In this document: in pieces, positions 50,450 through 59,210 of the stretch
Position numbering within the stretch: position 1 is the stretch's first letter
Layout: each line of letters opens with the position of its first letter
Origin: Arthrobacter sp. Leaf141
Lineage (GTDB): Bacteria; Actinomycetota; Actinomycetes; Actinomycetales; Micrococcaceae
Direction: 5' to 3'
NCBI RefSeq assembly: GCF_001424565.1
Contig: NZ_LMOL01000005.1
Coordinates: 89,894 to 153,893, forward strand
Length of the DNA: 64,000 bases
Made by a program: the position numbers and the translations under genes
Notes under the pieces: model-generated
What the model was told of the DNA's origin: nothing
Database searches by the model: none
What the model saw: only the letters and a program-made list of their open reading frames with translations

Positions 50450-51388
50450 ATGGCACAGCCAACCATCACCCCGGCCCCGGAGCAGGCTCCTGCCCCGGCA
50501 GTCCGGAGCAAGTCCCAGCAGAACCGCCGGAACCGCTACGTCCTGGCACCGCTGATCCTCCTGGGCGTCAACGTGGTCCTGTTCCTGGTGTTCTTCGTCT
50601 GGCCCGGAGCCCTGGGTTTGCTGTATTCCTTCACGGACTACCGGGGCGTTGGCAAGCTGAACTTCATCGGCCTGGCCAACTTCCAGAAGCTCTTCGCGGA
50701 CAGTACCTTCTACGCTGCGCTGGGCCGGACGTTCGTTTACACCGTGCTCTCGGTGCCGCTGGTGTTTGTGTGTTCCCTCGGGGTGGCCTCGCTGCTGGTC
50801 AGCAAGGCTGTCCGGGGGCGCACCGCCGCCAAGATCATCATCTTCCTGCCCTGGCTGATCTCTCCCATCGTGGTGGGCGTCATCTGGAAGTGGCTGTTCG
50901 GCCAGGACTTCGGGTTTGTGAACTTCCTGATCACCAGCGCCGGCGGCAGCGCGGTGCCGTGGTCCAGCAATGGGAACCTGGCCCTGATGGTGGTGATCTT
51001 CGCCTCGGCCTGGGGCGGTACCGCATTCAACATGCTGCTGTTCATCGCGGCCCTGAAAAACATCCCGGAGGCCCTGCTGGAGGCCGCCGAACTGGATGGG
51101 GCCAACGCGTGGCAGCGCTTCCGGAACGTCACGTTCCCGGGCATCGCGCCGACGTCGTTCATGGTCATCCTGCTCTCCACGATCGGCTCCATGAAGGAGT
51201 TCGCCATGATCCAGGCGCTGACCAACGGCGGCCCGGGCACGGAAAACACCCTCATCGTGCAGTACATCTACAAAACCGGCTTCGAGCAGTCGAAGGTGGG
51301 CTACGCCAGCGCCGCGTCGATGGTGCTGATGGTGGTCCTGCTGGCGATCGCGCTCATCCAGCTGCGGTTCAACCGGAAGAAGGCCTGA
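50450..51388 (+). CDS. ABC sugar importer permease (MalF/UgpA type)
   Basis: A 312-residue permease with a Pro/Gln-rich cytoplasmic N-terminus, six membrane helices and the EAA motif LEAAELDGANAWQRF (about 204-218). Start ATG 50450 lies 5 nt after the binding-protein stop. It forms the transmembrane pair with the next gene. As with the other importers in the window, no ATP-binding subunit is encoded nearby. Confidence 0.9.
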   Translation: MAQPTITPAPEQAPAPAVRSKSQQNRRNRYVLAPLILLGVNVVLFLVFFVWPGALGLLYSFTDYRGVGKLNFIGLANFQKLFADSTFYAALGRTFVYTVLSVPLVFVCSLGVASLLVSKAVRGRTAAKIIIFLPWLISPIVVGVIWKWLFGQDFGFVNFLITSAGGSAVPWSSNGNLALMVVIFASAWGGTAFNMLLFIAALKNIPEALLEAAELDGANAWQRFRNVTFPGIAPTSFMVILLSTIGSMKEFAMIQALTNGGPGTENTLIVQYIYKTGFEQSKVGYASAASMVLMVVLLAIALIQLRFNRKKA

Positions 51389-51391
51389 CCC

Positions 51392-52315
51392 ATGGCAACA
51401 GCTGCCAACCTCCCGCCCGCCGTGGCGGAAGAACCAGCCCTCGGCGCCGAACGGGCCGCTGCCCGGCCCCGTAACCGCAAACGGAAAAACAGCGAAGCCG
51501 TAGGCCGGACCTCCCTGCCGCTGACCGTGCTGATGTGGGTCATCGCCGCCCTCTACGCAATTCCGCTGCTGTGGTTCCTGCTGAGCTCCTTCAAGCCCGG
51601 CAGCGAACTGTTCAGCTACCCGCTGTCGCTGATCCCGCGGGAATGGACGTTCCAGGGCTTTGTGGACGCGTGGGAGCGGGTGGACTTCGCCCAGTACTTC
51701 CTGAACACGGCCACGGTGGCGATCGTCACCACCGTCCTGACCGTCTTCTTCAGCGCCTGCACCGGTTACGCGCTGGCCAAGTACAACAACAAGGGCACCC
51801 GGCTGTTTTTTGTGTGCGTCCTGGCCACCACCATGCTGCCCACCGAGGTGATCCTGAACCCCACCTTCACGGTGATCCGGGACCTGGGCCTGTACAACTC
51901 GCTGGCCGGCATCATCGTCCCCTCCGTCATCACCGCCACCGGCGTGTTTATGTTCCGGCAGTTCTTCCTGACGGTTCCCGATGACCTGCTGCACTCGGCA
52001 CGGATCGACGGCGCCAGCGAGCTGGCCATCTTCTTCCGGATCATGCTCCCGCTGTCCAGGCCCATCCTGTTCACCCTGGCCATCTTTTCCTTCCAGTGGC
52101 GCTGGAACGACTACATCTGGCCGCTGATCGTGCTCAACGATCCCAAGTGGTACACGCTCCAGGTGGCGCTGCGCAGCATTGTGGGCGCCGAGAACATCGA
52201 CTGGCCGGTCCTGCTGGGCGCGTCCGTGATCTCGCTCCTGCCGCTGGTGCTGGTGTTTTTTGTGTTCCAGAAGTACGTGCTCAACGCCGACGTCAGCGCC
52301 GGCCTCAAGGACTGA
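51392..52315 (+). CDS. ABC sugar importer permease (MalG/UgpE type)
   Basis: A 307-residue permease with a basic N-terminal tail of about 40 residues, six membrane helices and an EAA-type motif (LLHSARIDGASELAIF, about 196-211). It follows its partner by 3 nt and ends 40 nt before the toroid-lyase-like gene, which has its own AAAGG site; the four genes are probably one transcript. Confidence 0.9.
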   Translation: MATAANLPPAVAEEPALGAERAAARPRNRKRKNSEAVGRTSLPLTVLMWVIAALYAIPLLWFLLSSFKPGSELFSYPLSLIPREWTFQGFVDAWERVDFAQYFLNTATVAIVTTVLTVFFSACTGYALAKYNNKGTRLFFVCVLATTMLPTEVILNPTFTVIRDLGLYNSLAGIIVPSVITATGVFMFRQFFLTVPDDLLHSARIDGASELAIFFRIMLPLSRPILFTLAIFSFQWRWNDYIWPLIVLNDPKWYTLQVALRSIVGAENIDWPVLLGASVISLLPLVLVFFVFQKYVLNADVSAGLKD

Positions 52316-52355
52316 CCCCGTTCCGCCCCGGCGGGACCTCTGAAAGGTAAGCATT

Positions 52356-54077
52356 TTGCAGACAGTTGTGGCCGACGCCGGTTTCCTTACCCGGGTGGCA
52401 AAGGCGGCAGACGGTTTTGTGGCGGCAATGCTGGACACGGACGACGGCGGCGCGCAGGTTTTGGCGCACCGGCCCGCCATGTCCCGGCTGCTGGCGTTGC
52501 TGGCCGTCTACACGGAACCCGGTTCCGCCTATCACGGCCAGGATTGGCTGGGTGCGGACATGGACGCCTGCCTGGCCCGGCTGGAACAGCTGCAGGGCCC
52601 CACGGGCCTGTTTGACGGCACCAACCTGTGCTCGCCGCCGGACTCCGCGTTCACCCTGAACGACGTGTGCCTGGCCCTGGGCCTGATCCGGGGCGGCGCG
52701 GCGGCAGCCGCCGATCCGTTGCTGGTGGGGGTGGCGGAGCGGCTGGGGGGCATCATCGCCCGGGCCACGGACGCCATGGTGGCCGGCGGCGTGCACACCC
52801 CCAACCATCGGTGGGAGCTCTGCGCCGCGCTGGCACAGATGAACCAGCTGCAGCCGCGGCCGGACATCGACCCGCGGATTGCGGAGTGGCTGGCCGAAGG
52901 GATCGACCAGCTGCCGGACGGCATGTACTCGGAGCGCAGCCCGCTGTACGCAACGGCGGTCACCAACCCTTCCCTGCTGGCCATCGCGGACAGCTCGGAC
53001 CGGCCGGAACTGCTGGACCACGTCCGGGCCAACCTCACCGCGTTCCTGCCCTGGTTCAACCCGGACGGCACGGTGGAATCGGTGCACTCCCGCCGGCAGG
53101 ACCAGTGGCAGGCCTTCGAGGCGGCCCCGTTCCTGCCCTTCTACCGCCGGCTCGCTGCCCAGGACGGGAACCCGGAGTTCGCGGCGGCCGCGGCCTGGCT
53201 GGAGGGCTTCCCGCTGCACGAACCGGCTAAGCTGCTGGCGCTGACCCGGCTGGATCCTTTGGTGGGCCAGGCGCTGGAGGCTGGGCCGGCGTCGGCCGCC
53301 GTTATGCCGCCGCCGCTGGTCCCGGCGGAGACTGCGCTGGAAAGCTGCGGTGTATTCCGGTTCCGGGAGGCCGGCGCCGTGACCACGGTGTTCGGCGGCT
53401 GCGACCACCAGGAACCCGGGGTGGTATCCGGGCTGGCCACCAACCCCACGTTCCTGCGCTTCGCGGCGGGCGCGGCGGCCCTCTCCGGCGTGCGTCTTTC
53501 CCGCAGCTTCTTCGACCTGGGCCCGTTCCGCAGCCAGCACACCCGCCGCACGGGCAGCTCCGTCGCCCTGTCAGAGGAGCTGGCCGCGAACTTCTACCTG
53601 CCCCTGCCTGCCGCGAAACGCCGGGCGGACGGCATCTACGCGCTTGAACATGAGGGCCGGTTCAGCGCCGCCATGGACTTCAGCAGCCGCCCCACGGTGG
53701 TGCACCGGCTGTCCACCAGCGTGGATGTCAGCGTGGCCGGCGCCGCGACGGTTGTTGACGTGGCCTTTGACGGCACGGACACCGCCTACGCCCTGGAACT
53801 GACCTTCGCACCCGGCGGCGAGCTGGAGGGCGTGGTGCCGCTGGATGAACCGGACACCTACCAGCTGGTGGCGGAGACGGGCCGGTACCGGGTGGGGACG
53901 GACGTCATCGAGTTCGGCCCTGGCCTTGCCGCCGATCCCGATTCCCCGGCGGCATACAACCCCGGCGAAAGCTACCGGTACCTCGCGGGCACCAACGCCG
54001 CAGCAGGGGTGAAGGTGTTTATCACCGGGCGCACCATCGGCACCCGCCGCTTCACGTTCCGGGCAGCGGGCGCCTAG
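52356..54077 (+). CDS. Uncharacterised toroid-lyase-like protein (heparinase II/III-like fold)
   Basis: A 573-residue protein I do not recognise by name. The first 300 residues look like an (alpha/alpha) toroid and the last 250 like a beta-sandwich, as in heparinase II/III and alginate-lyase-type polysaccharide lyases. N150-H151-R152 (VHTPNHRWELCAAL) and Y191-S-E-R-S plus Y198 resemble the Asn/His/Arg and Tyr sets of such lyases. No signal peptide, so it acts on imported material. TTG start 52356 follows AAAGG. It is the last gene after an ABC importer, convergent with and overlapping the CPBP gene by 3 nt. Function unproven. Confidence 0.55.
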   Translation: MQTVVADAGFLTRVAKAADGFVAAMLDTDDGGAQVLAHRPAMSRLLALLAVYTEPGSAYHGQDWLGADMDACLARLEQLQGPTGLFDGTNLCSPPDSAFTLNDVCLALGLIRGGAAAAADPLLVGVAERLGGIIARATDAMVAGGVHTPNHRWELCAALAQMNQLQPRPDIDPRIAEWLAEGIDQLPDGMYSERSPLYATAVTNPSLLAIADSSDRPELLDHVRANLTAFLPWFNPDGTVESVHSRRQDQWQAFEAAPFLPFYRRLAAQDGNPEFAAAAAWLEGFPLHEPAKLLALTRLDPLVGQALEAGPASAAVMPPPLVPAETALESCGVFRFREAGAVTTVFGGCDHQEPGVVSGLATNPTFLRFAAGAAALSGVRLSRSFFDLGPFRSQHTRRTGSSVALSEELAANFYLPLPAAKRRADGIYALEHEGRFSAAMDFSSRPTVVHRLSTSVDVSVAGAATVVDVAFDGTDTAYALELTFAPGGELEGVVPLDEPDTYQLVAETGRYRVGTDVIEFGPGLAADPDSPAAYNPGESYRYLAGTNAAAGVKVFITGRTIGTRRFTFRAAGA

Positions 54078-54835
54078 GCCTGCAGCTGCTGCATCTGCTC
54101 AAAGAGTTCGGGCGGGATGGCGTACAGGAACACCACTGCCAGCAGGTTCTTCGCCGCGTGGACGAAGTAGGAAAACATCAGGTTCTTCCCGGTCCACACA
54201 TAGACGAACACCAGGGTTGCGGCCATGGCCAGGTAGGGGAGCAGGGCGGTGAGGGTGATGGCTTCCCGGCCGGCGATGTGCAGCGCGGCGAACAGCACCA
54301 CGGACAGGGCGCAGCAGAGCCAGATGTTCAGCCGCCGGCTCAGCTTGCCGATCAGCAGGTGCCGGAAGATGAACTCCTCCACGAACGGGCCGGCCACCAC
54401 CAGCAGCGGCACCATCAGCCACGCGGGCACCTGCTGCATCAGCCGCTGCAGCCCGGCCTGGTTGACGGACGTCTGGACCTCACCGCCCAGCGCCACCAGC
54501 ACAGCCGTCAGGATCATCATCACGATCACGCCCGCAGGCACCATCAGCACCGTGAACCAGGGCCGCGTGGCCAGCACGCGGAGGTCCCGGCCCACCACCT
54601 TCCGCGCCGCCAGGAACGCCAGGATGCCCACCGAGGCGTAGAACAGCAGGTTCAAAGCGTAGGAGGCCGCTGCGGGTGACGGCGACAGCTGCGCCACCAG
54701 CGGGGCCAGGAACTCCCCGGCCAGGGCGAAGATCCCCGCGAAGCCGATGTAGAGAATCACGGCGGCATAATCCAGGCGGGAGAAGCGGTACAGCTGCGGC
54801 TGCAGGGCAGGGGAAATCCGGTGGGCGGTGGCCAT
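54074..54835 (-). CDS. CPBP family intramembrane metalloprotease
   Basis: A 253-residue membrane protein of the CPBP (Abi/CaaX protease-like) family with about seven helices. Motif 1 is FVEEFIFRHLLIGKLSRR (Glu-Glu and Arg), motif 2 the HI in FAALHIAGREA; these form the metal site. Members process prenylated proteins or act in bacteriocin immunity; substrate unknown here. TAGGCT (forward 54842-54847) 6 nt before ATG suggests a leaderless start. Its stop overlaps the convergent gene stop by 2 nt. Confidence 0.85.
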   Translation of the reverse strand: MATAHRISPALQPQLYRFSRLDYAAVILYIGFAGIFALAGEFLAPLVAQLSPSPAAASYALNLLFYASVGILAFLAARKVVGRDLRVLATRPWFTVLMVPAGVIVMMILTAVLVALGGEVQTSVNQAGLQRLMQQVPAWLMVPLLVVAGPFVEEFIFRHLLIGKLSRRLNIWLCCALSVVLFAALHIAGREAITLTALLPYLAMAATLVFVYVWTGKNLMFSYFVHAAKNLLAVVFLYAIPPELFEQMQQLQA

Positions 54836-54856
54836 GGTTTCAGCCTAGTCTCCCCT

Positions 54857-54923
54857 CCCGTTGCCCTATCACTTATGGCTCCCACCTGGTCCTTTTGGCG
54901 ACCATAAGTGATAGGGCAACGGG
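54857..54923. repeat. 22-nt-arm inverted repeat (hairpin)
   Basis: Arms 54857-54878 and 54902-54923 are perfect complements and contain the same core TTGCCCTATCACTTATGG as the repeat at 20853, with a 23-nt loop. It lies upstream of both divergent flanking genes (CPBP and permease), so it is not simply a terminator for either. Confidence 0.7.
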
Positions 54924-55153
54924 GGGAGGCCGGGGTACAGGGGCGGGGGCGGATCCGGTACTGCAGACACCGGAAGTGTTGTGCGCGTCACGTGGCACCC
55001 TTCGCGTCTTGTACGATGGACGAGCCGCGCGAAGCTTCGGCTGTGCGAAGGATCATGGATGTAATCGGTTGCCCCCGGGGCTAAACACCGAATTATGTGA
55101 TCTGGATCATTCGCCCCCGGATGCGGCCAACCCCCAACCTACAAGGAATCGTT
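54924..55153. other. Control region of the amino-acid permease
   Basis: A 230-base stretch without a supported gene. It holds a possible -10 box TACGAT (about 55012-55017) and TGTGATCTGGATCATT (55096-55111), a half-conserved CRP/GlxR-like site. Neither is strong. Confidence 0.3.
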
Positions 55154-56611
55154 GTGCCTCAAAGTACCCCCTCAGATCTTAAGAACACCCCGGCCGCGGC
55201 CACGTCTGACCCGTCCCTCAGCGCCGAGGGATACAGCAAAACGCTGGGCCGCCGCCACGTCACCATGATCGCCATGGGCGGCGCGATCGGCGTCGGCCTC
55301 TTTATGGGAGCCGGCGGCCGCCTCGCCTCCACCGGCCCCGCCCTGATCTTCTCCTACGCCATTGCCGGCGTCATCGCCTACCTGCTGATGCGGGCCCTCG
55401 GCGAACTCATCATGTACCGGCAGACCTCAGGCTCGTTCGTCAGCTACGCCGGCGAAATGTTCGGCCGCAAGGGCGCCTATGTGTCCGGCTGGATGTACTT
55501 CATCAACTGGGGCATGACGGGCATCGCGGAACTGATCGCAATCGGCCTGTACTTCCAGTTCTTCTTCCCCAACGTCCCTGTGGAGGTCAGCGCCATTGCC
55601 GCGCTCCTGCTCCTGGTGGCCGTGAACCTGCTCAGCGTCAAGGCGTTCGGCGAGTTCGAATTCTGGGCCTCCTGCCTCAAGGTGGGCGCCATCCTGATCT
55701 TCCTGGCAGTGGGCACCTTCATGGTGGTCACCAACGCCAAGGTGGGTGACGGCAACGCCTCGGTGAACAACCTCTTCGCTGCTGAAGGCGGCATGTTCCC
55801 GAAGGGCGCCCTGGTGATGGTGCTTGTCCTGAACGCCGTGATCTTCGCCTACAATGGCATCGAACTGGTCGGCATCACCGCAGGCGAGATGCAGAACCCA
55901 AAGCGCGAAGTGCCCAAGGCCATCCGCGCCGTTGTGCTCCGCATCGTGGTGTTCTACGTCGGTTCTGTAACCCTGCTGGCCATGCTGCTTCCCTCCGACC
56001 AGTACGTGGCCGGGACCTCACCGTTCGTCACCGTGTTCGGCCAGATGGGCCTGGGCTGGGTGGGCGATGTGATGAATATGATCGTCATCACCGCGGCCCT
56101 GTCCTCCTGCAACTCCGGCCTGTACTCGATCGGCAGGGTCTTCCGCACCATGGCCAACAACGGCCACGCCCCGCAGTGGCTCACCAAGATGTCCTCCCGC
56201 CACGTCCCGTACGCCGCCATCCTGGCCATCGCGGCGTTCTACCTGGTGGGCATCCTGCTGAACATCTGGCTGGGCGGCTCCTACGCCTTCGACCTCGCCC
56301 TGAACACCGCCTCGATCGGCGTGATCTTCACCTGGGGCGCCATCTTCGCCAGCCAGATCGCGCTGCGCCACCGCAAGGGCGTCACCTCCAGCCTGCCCAT
56401 GCCCGGTTCGCCGTGGACCAGCTGGGCCGGGCTGGTGGCACTGCTGGTGATTGTGGTCCTGATCGGCTTCGACACCATGACCAACAAGGGCGGTGAGGTC
56501 TTCTACCTGGGCCTCTGGACCCTGGCGACCATCCCGTTCTTCGCCCTGGTGCTGTGGCTCGGCTGGCAGAAGGTCAGGAACAACGCACCGAAGAACGAGC
56601 TCTACAGCTAG
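55154..56611 (+). CDS. Amino-acid permease (GABA/AnsP/CycA type)
   Basis: A 485-residue APC-superfamily transporter with twelve helices. The opening ALGRRHVTMIAMGGAIGVGLFMGAG is the conserved helix 1 of amino-acid permeases, followed by the YRQTSGSFVSYAGEMFGRKGAYVSGWMYF motif of helix 3. Likely substrate: asparagine, D-serine/alanine or GABA; not resolvable by eye. GTG 55154 follows AAGGAAT. The gene stands alone, ending in the strong terminator at 56650. Confidence 0.88.
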   Translation: MPQSTPSDLKNTPAAATSDPSLSAEGYSKTLGRRHVTMIAMGGAIGVGLFMGAGGRLASTGPALIFSYAIAGVIAYLLMRALGELIMYRQTSGSFVSYAGEMFGRKGAYVSGWMYFINWGMTGIAELIAIGLYFQFFFPNVPVEVSAIAALLLLVAVNLLSVKAFGEFEFWASCLKVGAILIFLAVGTFMVVTNAKVGDGNASVNNLFAAEGGMFPKGALVMVLVLNAVIFAYNGIELVGITAGEMQNPKREVPKAIRAVVLRIVVFYVGSVTLLAMLLPSDQYVAGTSPFVTVFGQMGLGWVGDVMNMIVITAALSSCNSGLYSIGRVFRTMANNGHAPQWLTKMSSRHVPYAAILAIAAFYLVGILLNIWLGGSYAFDLALNTASIGVIFTWGAIFASQIALRHRKGVTSSLPMPGSPWTSWAGLVALLVIVVLIGFDTMTNKGGEVFYLGLWTLATIPFFALVLWLGWQKVRNNAPKNELYS

Positions 56612-56649
56612 GAATTCTTCGGCAGCCGCCAGGCTGGTTGGAAACGTAC

Positions 56650-56682
56650 GACGGCGGGACGCCCCTAGGGTGCCCCGCCGTC
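56650..56682. terminator. Terminator between convergent genes
   Basis: GACGGCGGG and CCCGCCGTC arms with an inner CGCCC/GGGTG pairing around the permease end and the dienelactone hydrolase end (minus strand). Likely bidirectional. Confidence 0.65.
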
Positions 56683-56704
56683 CGGCGTTTAACGGGAGAG
56701 TCCG

Positions 56705-57436
56705 TCAGGGCGCCGTCGTTTTGAGGTGGCGGGCGAAGTGGTCCTCAATCCGCTGCCAGGCTTCCGGTGCAGACTCCGGATCCGGCCCGATCCCCAGCAC
56801 CCGCATCAGCGGCCGCAGGACGGCGGGCCCGGCCTCGGATTCGTTGAGGAACGCATGGCCGGCGTGGGGAAACTCCTTGACGTCGTTTTCGATCCCCAGA
56901 TCATCAAGGACGGTTTCCAGCCTGGCGGCGGCACCCTTGAGGGTTTTGTCCCTGGCACCGTAATTGGCCACGATGGGGCAGGCGTCACGGAGGGCCTCCT
57001 CCGGATGCCCGGGGAGCTTCCCGTAGTTGACCGCCGCGGCGTCAAACCCGTCGCGGGCCGCCAGGAGGGCAAAGCCGCCGCCCATGCAGAAGCCGATCAC
57101 GCCCGTCCTGCCGGTGCTGTCCGAGGCGCCGGCCAGCCAGGCACGCGCCACGGAAATGTCCGTAAACGCCGTACCGTGGCCGCTGACCAGGCTTTGCATC
57201 GTTGCCACCAGGCAGCGCCTGCGGCCGTCGCTGAAAAGGTCGACGGCGAGGGTCAGGTACCCCGCCCGGGCCAGCCGGTCCGCGTGGCCCATTGAGTTCG
57301 CGTCCAGGCCGAATGCCTCGTGGATCATCACCACGGCGGGGAACGGGCCCGGCCCCGGGGGCGTGGCCAGATAGCCGCGCAGGTTGGTGGAACCGCCGGC
57401 AACTGCGCTTTCGGCGCTAAGGTCAATGAAGGTCAT
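56705..57436 (-). CDS. Dienelactone hydrolase family protein
   Basis: A 243-residue alpha/beta hydrolase of the dienelactone hydrolase family. The Cys nucleophile lies in GFCMGGGFALL, with the family Glu in IHEAFGL and the catalytic His in FPHAGHAFLN. In known enzymes the family opens dienelactones in chloroaromatic breakdown, but many members are general. Here no other chloroaromatic gene is near. TAGCCT (forward 57443-57448) 6 nt before ATG suggests a leaderless start. Confidence 0.85.
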   Translation of the reverse strand: MTFIDLSAESAVAGGSTNLRGYLATPPGPGPFPAVVMIHEAFGLDANSMGHADRLARAGYLTLAVDLFSDGRRRCLVATMQSLVSGHGTAFTDISVARAWLAGASDSTGRTGVIGFCMGGGFALLAARDGFDAAAVNYGKLPGHPEEALRDACPIVANYGARDKTLKGAAARLETVLDDLGIENDVKEFPHAGHAFLNESEAGPAVLRPLMRVLGIGPDPESAPEAWQRIEDHFARHLKTTAP

Positions 57437-57539
57437 GGGGCAAGGCTAGCGGCGGCTGCCGGCAACAGGCCGCAGGGCTGGCTGTGCGGAATGGACTCGC
57501 CGGCTGGAATCCCTGGCTGCTGCGTCCGCACAGCAGAAC

Positions 57540-57567
57540 GGCGGCGGATCCCGTGGGATCCGCCGCC
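57540..57567 (-). terminator. Terminator of the CsbD gene
   Basis: Perfect 13-nt arms of GGCGGCGGATCCC and its complement with two bases between, ahead of GTC, downstream of the CsbD gene on the minus strand. Confidence 0.65.
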
Positions 57568-57636
57568 GTCTATGCGCTGCGTTCCAGCAATGCAGCGGGC
57601 TACCCGAAGGCGGTGCCCGGCTGCCTCAGCCTGAAC

Positions 57637-57825
57637 CTAGTTGCGCTTGAATTCGTCCTTGACGCTTTCGCCGACCTTCTTTGCGTCGGCCTTGACCTGG
57701 TCAGCCTGGCCTTCGGCCTTGAGCTTGTCATTGTCGGTTGCGTTTCCTGCAGCTTCCTTGGCTTTTCCGCCCATGTCTTCCGCTGCGTTGCTGATCTTGT
57801 CTCCGAGGCCCATGCTGGTTGCCAC
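57637..57825 (-). CDS. CsbD family stress protein
   Basis: A 62-residue, highly charged helical protein of the CsbD family: GLGDKISNAAEDMGGKAKEAAGNATDNDKL and on to a Lys/Glu-rich end. CsbD proteins are general stress-induced in Bacillus (sigma-B) and many actinobacteria; molecular role unknown. ATG 57825 follows AAAGGTGGCAA; a second start 12 nt later would also fit. A terminator lies downstream at 57540. The upstream gap 57826-57945 is AT-rich and holds both divergent promoters. Confidence 0.88.
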   Translation of the reverse strand: MATSMGLGDKISNAAEDMGGKAKEAAGNATDNDKLKAEGQADQVKADAKKVGESVKDEFKRN

Positions 57826-57945
57826 CTTTCGTTGCGTTGATCAAATACTGCATTTTCACCATAACACGAAGCTTGCTTACTAAATCAAGCTGGACCGGAC
57901 TTTCCCTGCCTGTAAGTTGTCGGCGGCCACGGCTAGGCTCGAAGC

Positions 57946-58404
57946 ATGGACCAAAGCACAAACGTCACCCGGCACATCCAGGCAACACCTGACCAGGTCT
58001 GGGCCGTGATCACGGACATTCCCGGCTCGGCCACCACACTGTCCGGCGTCGAAGCTGTCCAGCCGCTCACGGACGGTCCTTACGGCGAGGGAACACGCTG
58101 GAAGGAGACCCGGAAAATGATGGGCCGGTCCGAGACCGTTGAGATGTGGGTGGCCCAGGTGGATCCGACCCGCAGCACCACGGTCAAAGCGGAGCAGGGC
58201 GGTGCCGACTACAGCACCCGGTTCAGCTTGGCACCACGCGAGGGCGGCACTGACCTCACTGTCACCTTCGGCACCCACGTGGACAACCCTTCGGCGGCCA
58301 TGCGCGTGATGTTGGCCGTGTTCGGCAAGGTCGGGCTGGCCATCACCCGCAAGGCCCTCGCCAAGGATCTCGCGGACATTGCGGCCAAAGCGGAGTCGCT
58401 TTAG
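57946..58404 (+). CDS. SRPBCC family protein (polyketide cyclase-like)
   Basis: A 152-residue helix-grip (START-like) protein: VTRHIQATPDQVWAVITDI at the N-terminus with the long C-terminal helix LAKDLADIAAKAESL. It likely binds a hydrophobic ligand; no catalytic residues stand out. TAGGCT (57934-57939) 6 nt before ATG suggests a leaderless start. Its stop overlaps the GTG of the pentapeptide-repeat gene (TAGTG), so the two are coupled. Confidence 0.8.
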   Translation: MDQSTNVTRHIQATPDQVWAVITDIPGSATTLSGVEAVQPLTDGPYGEGTRWKETRKMMGRSETVEMWVAQVDPTRSTTVKAEQGGADYSTRFSLAPREGGTDLTVTFGTHVDNPSAAMRVMLAVFGKVGLAITRKALAKDLADIAAKAESL

Positions 58405-59081
58405 TGGCGGCCACCCGGGCACGTGCCCCCAAGGTCGCCGCGCCGCAGCTCTCCCGGGCACTCCTGGCGGGCGTGGACCTGATGGACCTGGAGTCGGCCG
58501 GATTCCACAGCGGCGAACGGTATGACGGTGTCCGGTTCCACCGGGCAGCAGCGGACGGTCTGGACCTGGGCGGTGCTGATTTTTCCGAATGCGAGTTCCA
58601 GGGCATCTCCTTCAACGACACCCAGCTCCGCGGCGCCACCTTCCGTGACTGCATCATCGGCGAGCTGTACGCCCCCGTGTTCCGGGCCGCCCGGAGCGCC
58701 TGGCGGGACGTCGAGGTCCGGAACCCCCGGCTGGGGTCCGCGGAACTCTACGAAAGTGGCTGGCAGTCGGTCCATATCGATGGCGGCAAGCTGGACTTCC
58801 TCAACCTGCGCGGCGCCAAACTCACCGACGTCCTGATCAGCGACTGCATCATCAACGAACTGGACCTTGGGTCGGCCACCGGAACGCGGGTGGCACTGAA
58901 AAACTGCACCATCGGCACCCTTGACGTCAGCGGCGCAAAGCTCAAGGACGTTGACCTCCGCGGGACCGAATTCCGGTCCATCAGCGGGCTCGGCAGCCTG
59001 GCAGGTGTGGTGGTGGACGAGTACCAGTTAAGCCTCCTGGCGCCGTTGCTGGCGGCGCACCTGGGGTTGACGGTCCTGTAA
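58404..59081 (+). CDS. Pentapeptide repeat protein
   Basis: A 225-residue protein with A(D/N)LxX pentapeptide repeats forming a right-handed beta-helix: GADFSECEFQGISFNDTQLRGATFRDC and later LRGAKLTDVLISDC, DVSGAKLKDVDLRGTEF. Some pentapeptide proteins protect gyrase; there is no evidence for that here. GTG start overlaps the SRPBCC stop. Both are probably one transcript ending near 59081. Confidence 0.85.
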   Translation: MAATRARAPKVAAPQLSRALLAGVDLMDLESAGFHSGERYDGVRFHRAAADGLDLGGADFSECEFQGISFNDTQLRGATFRDCIIGELYAPVFRAARSAWRDVEVRNPRLGSAELYESGWQSVHIDGGKLDFLNLRGAKLTDVLISDCIINELDLGSATGTRVALKNCTIGTLDVSGAKLKDVDLRGTEFRSISGLGSLAGVVVDEYQLSLLAPLLAAHLGLTVL

Positions 59082-59134
59082 CGCCCCGGCTGGGGCGCTT
59101 CGCAACGACGGGTGCCCCGTGTACTATTTACAGA

Positions 59135-59147
59135 ACGAACGGTCGGT
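59135..59147. promoter_or_regulatory. Candidate TetR-type operator of the thiolase operon
   Basis: ACGAACGGTCGGT is an imperfect palindrome (reverse complement ACCGACCGTTCGT) next to a TACTAT -10-like box (59122-59127). Such motifs are used by TetR-type repressors of phenylacetate or fatty-acid genes. No TetR gene is in this window. Confidence 0.4.
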
Positions 59148-59210
59148 AAGTGGTTTTCCGCGTTGCCGGGCGCCGATGACAGTGCTGTTGATCGCGTGAA
59201 GGGTGTTTCC

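Noticed and set aside
50429..52480. A 683-codon minus-strand frame opposite the two permeases
   Set aside because: The product is rich in His/Gln/Arg/Gly low complexity, as expected for the antisense of membrane-protein codons.
55096..55111. TGTGATCTGGATCATT as a CRP/GlxR site
   Set aside because: Only one half-site matches the consensus; listed only as a weak element of the control region.
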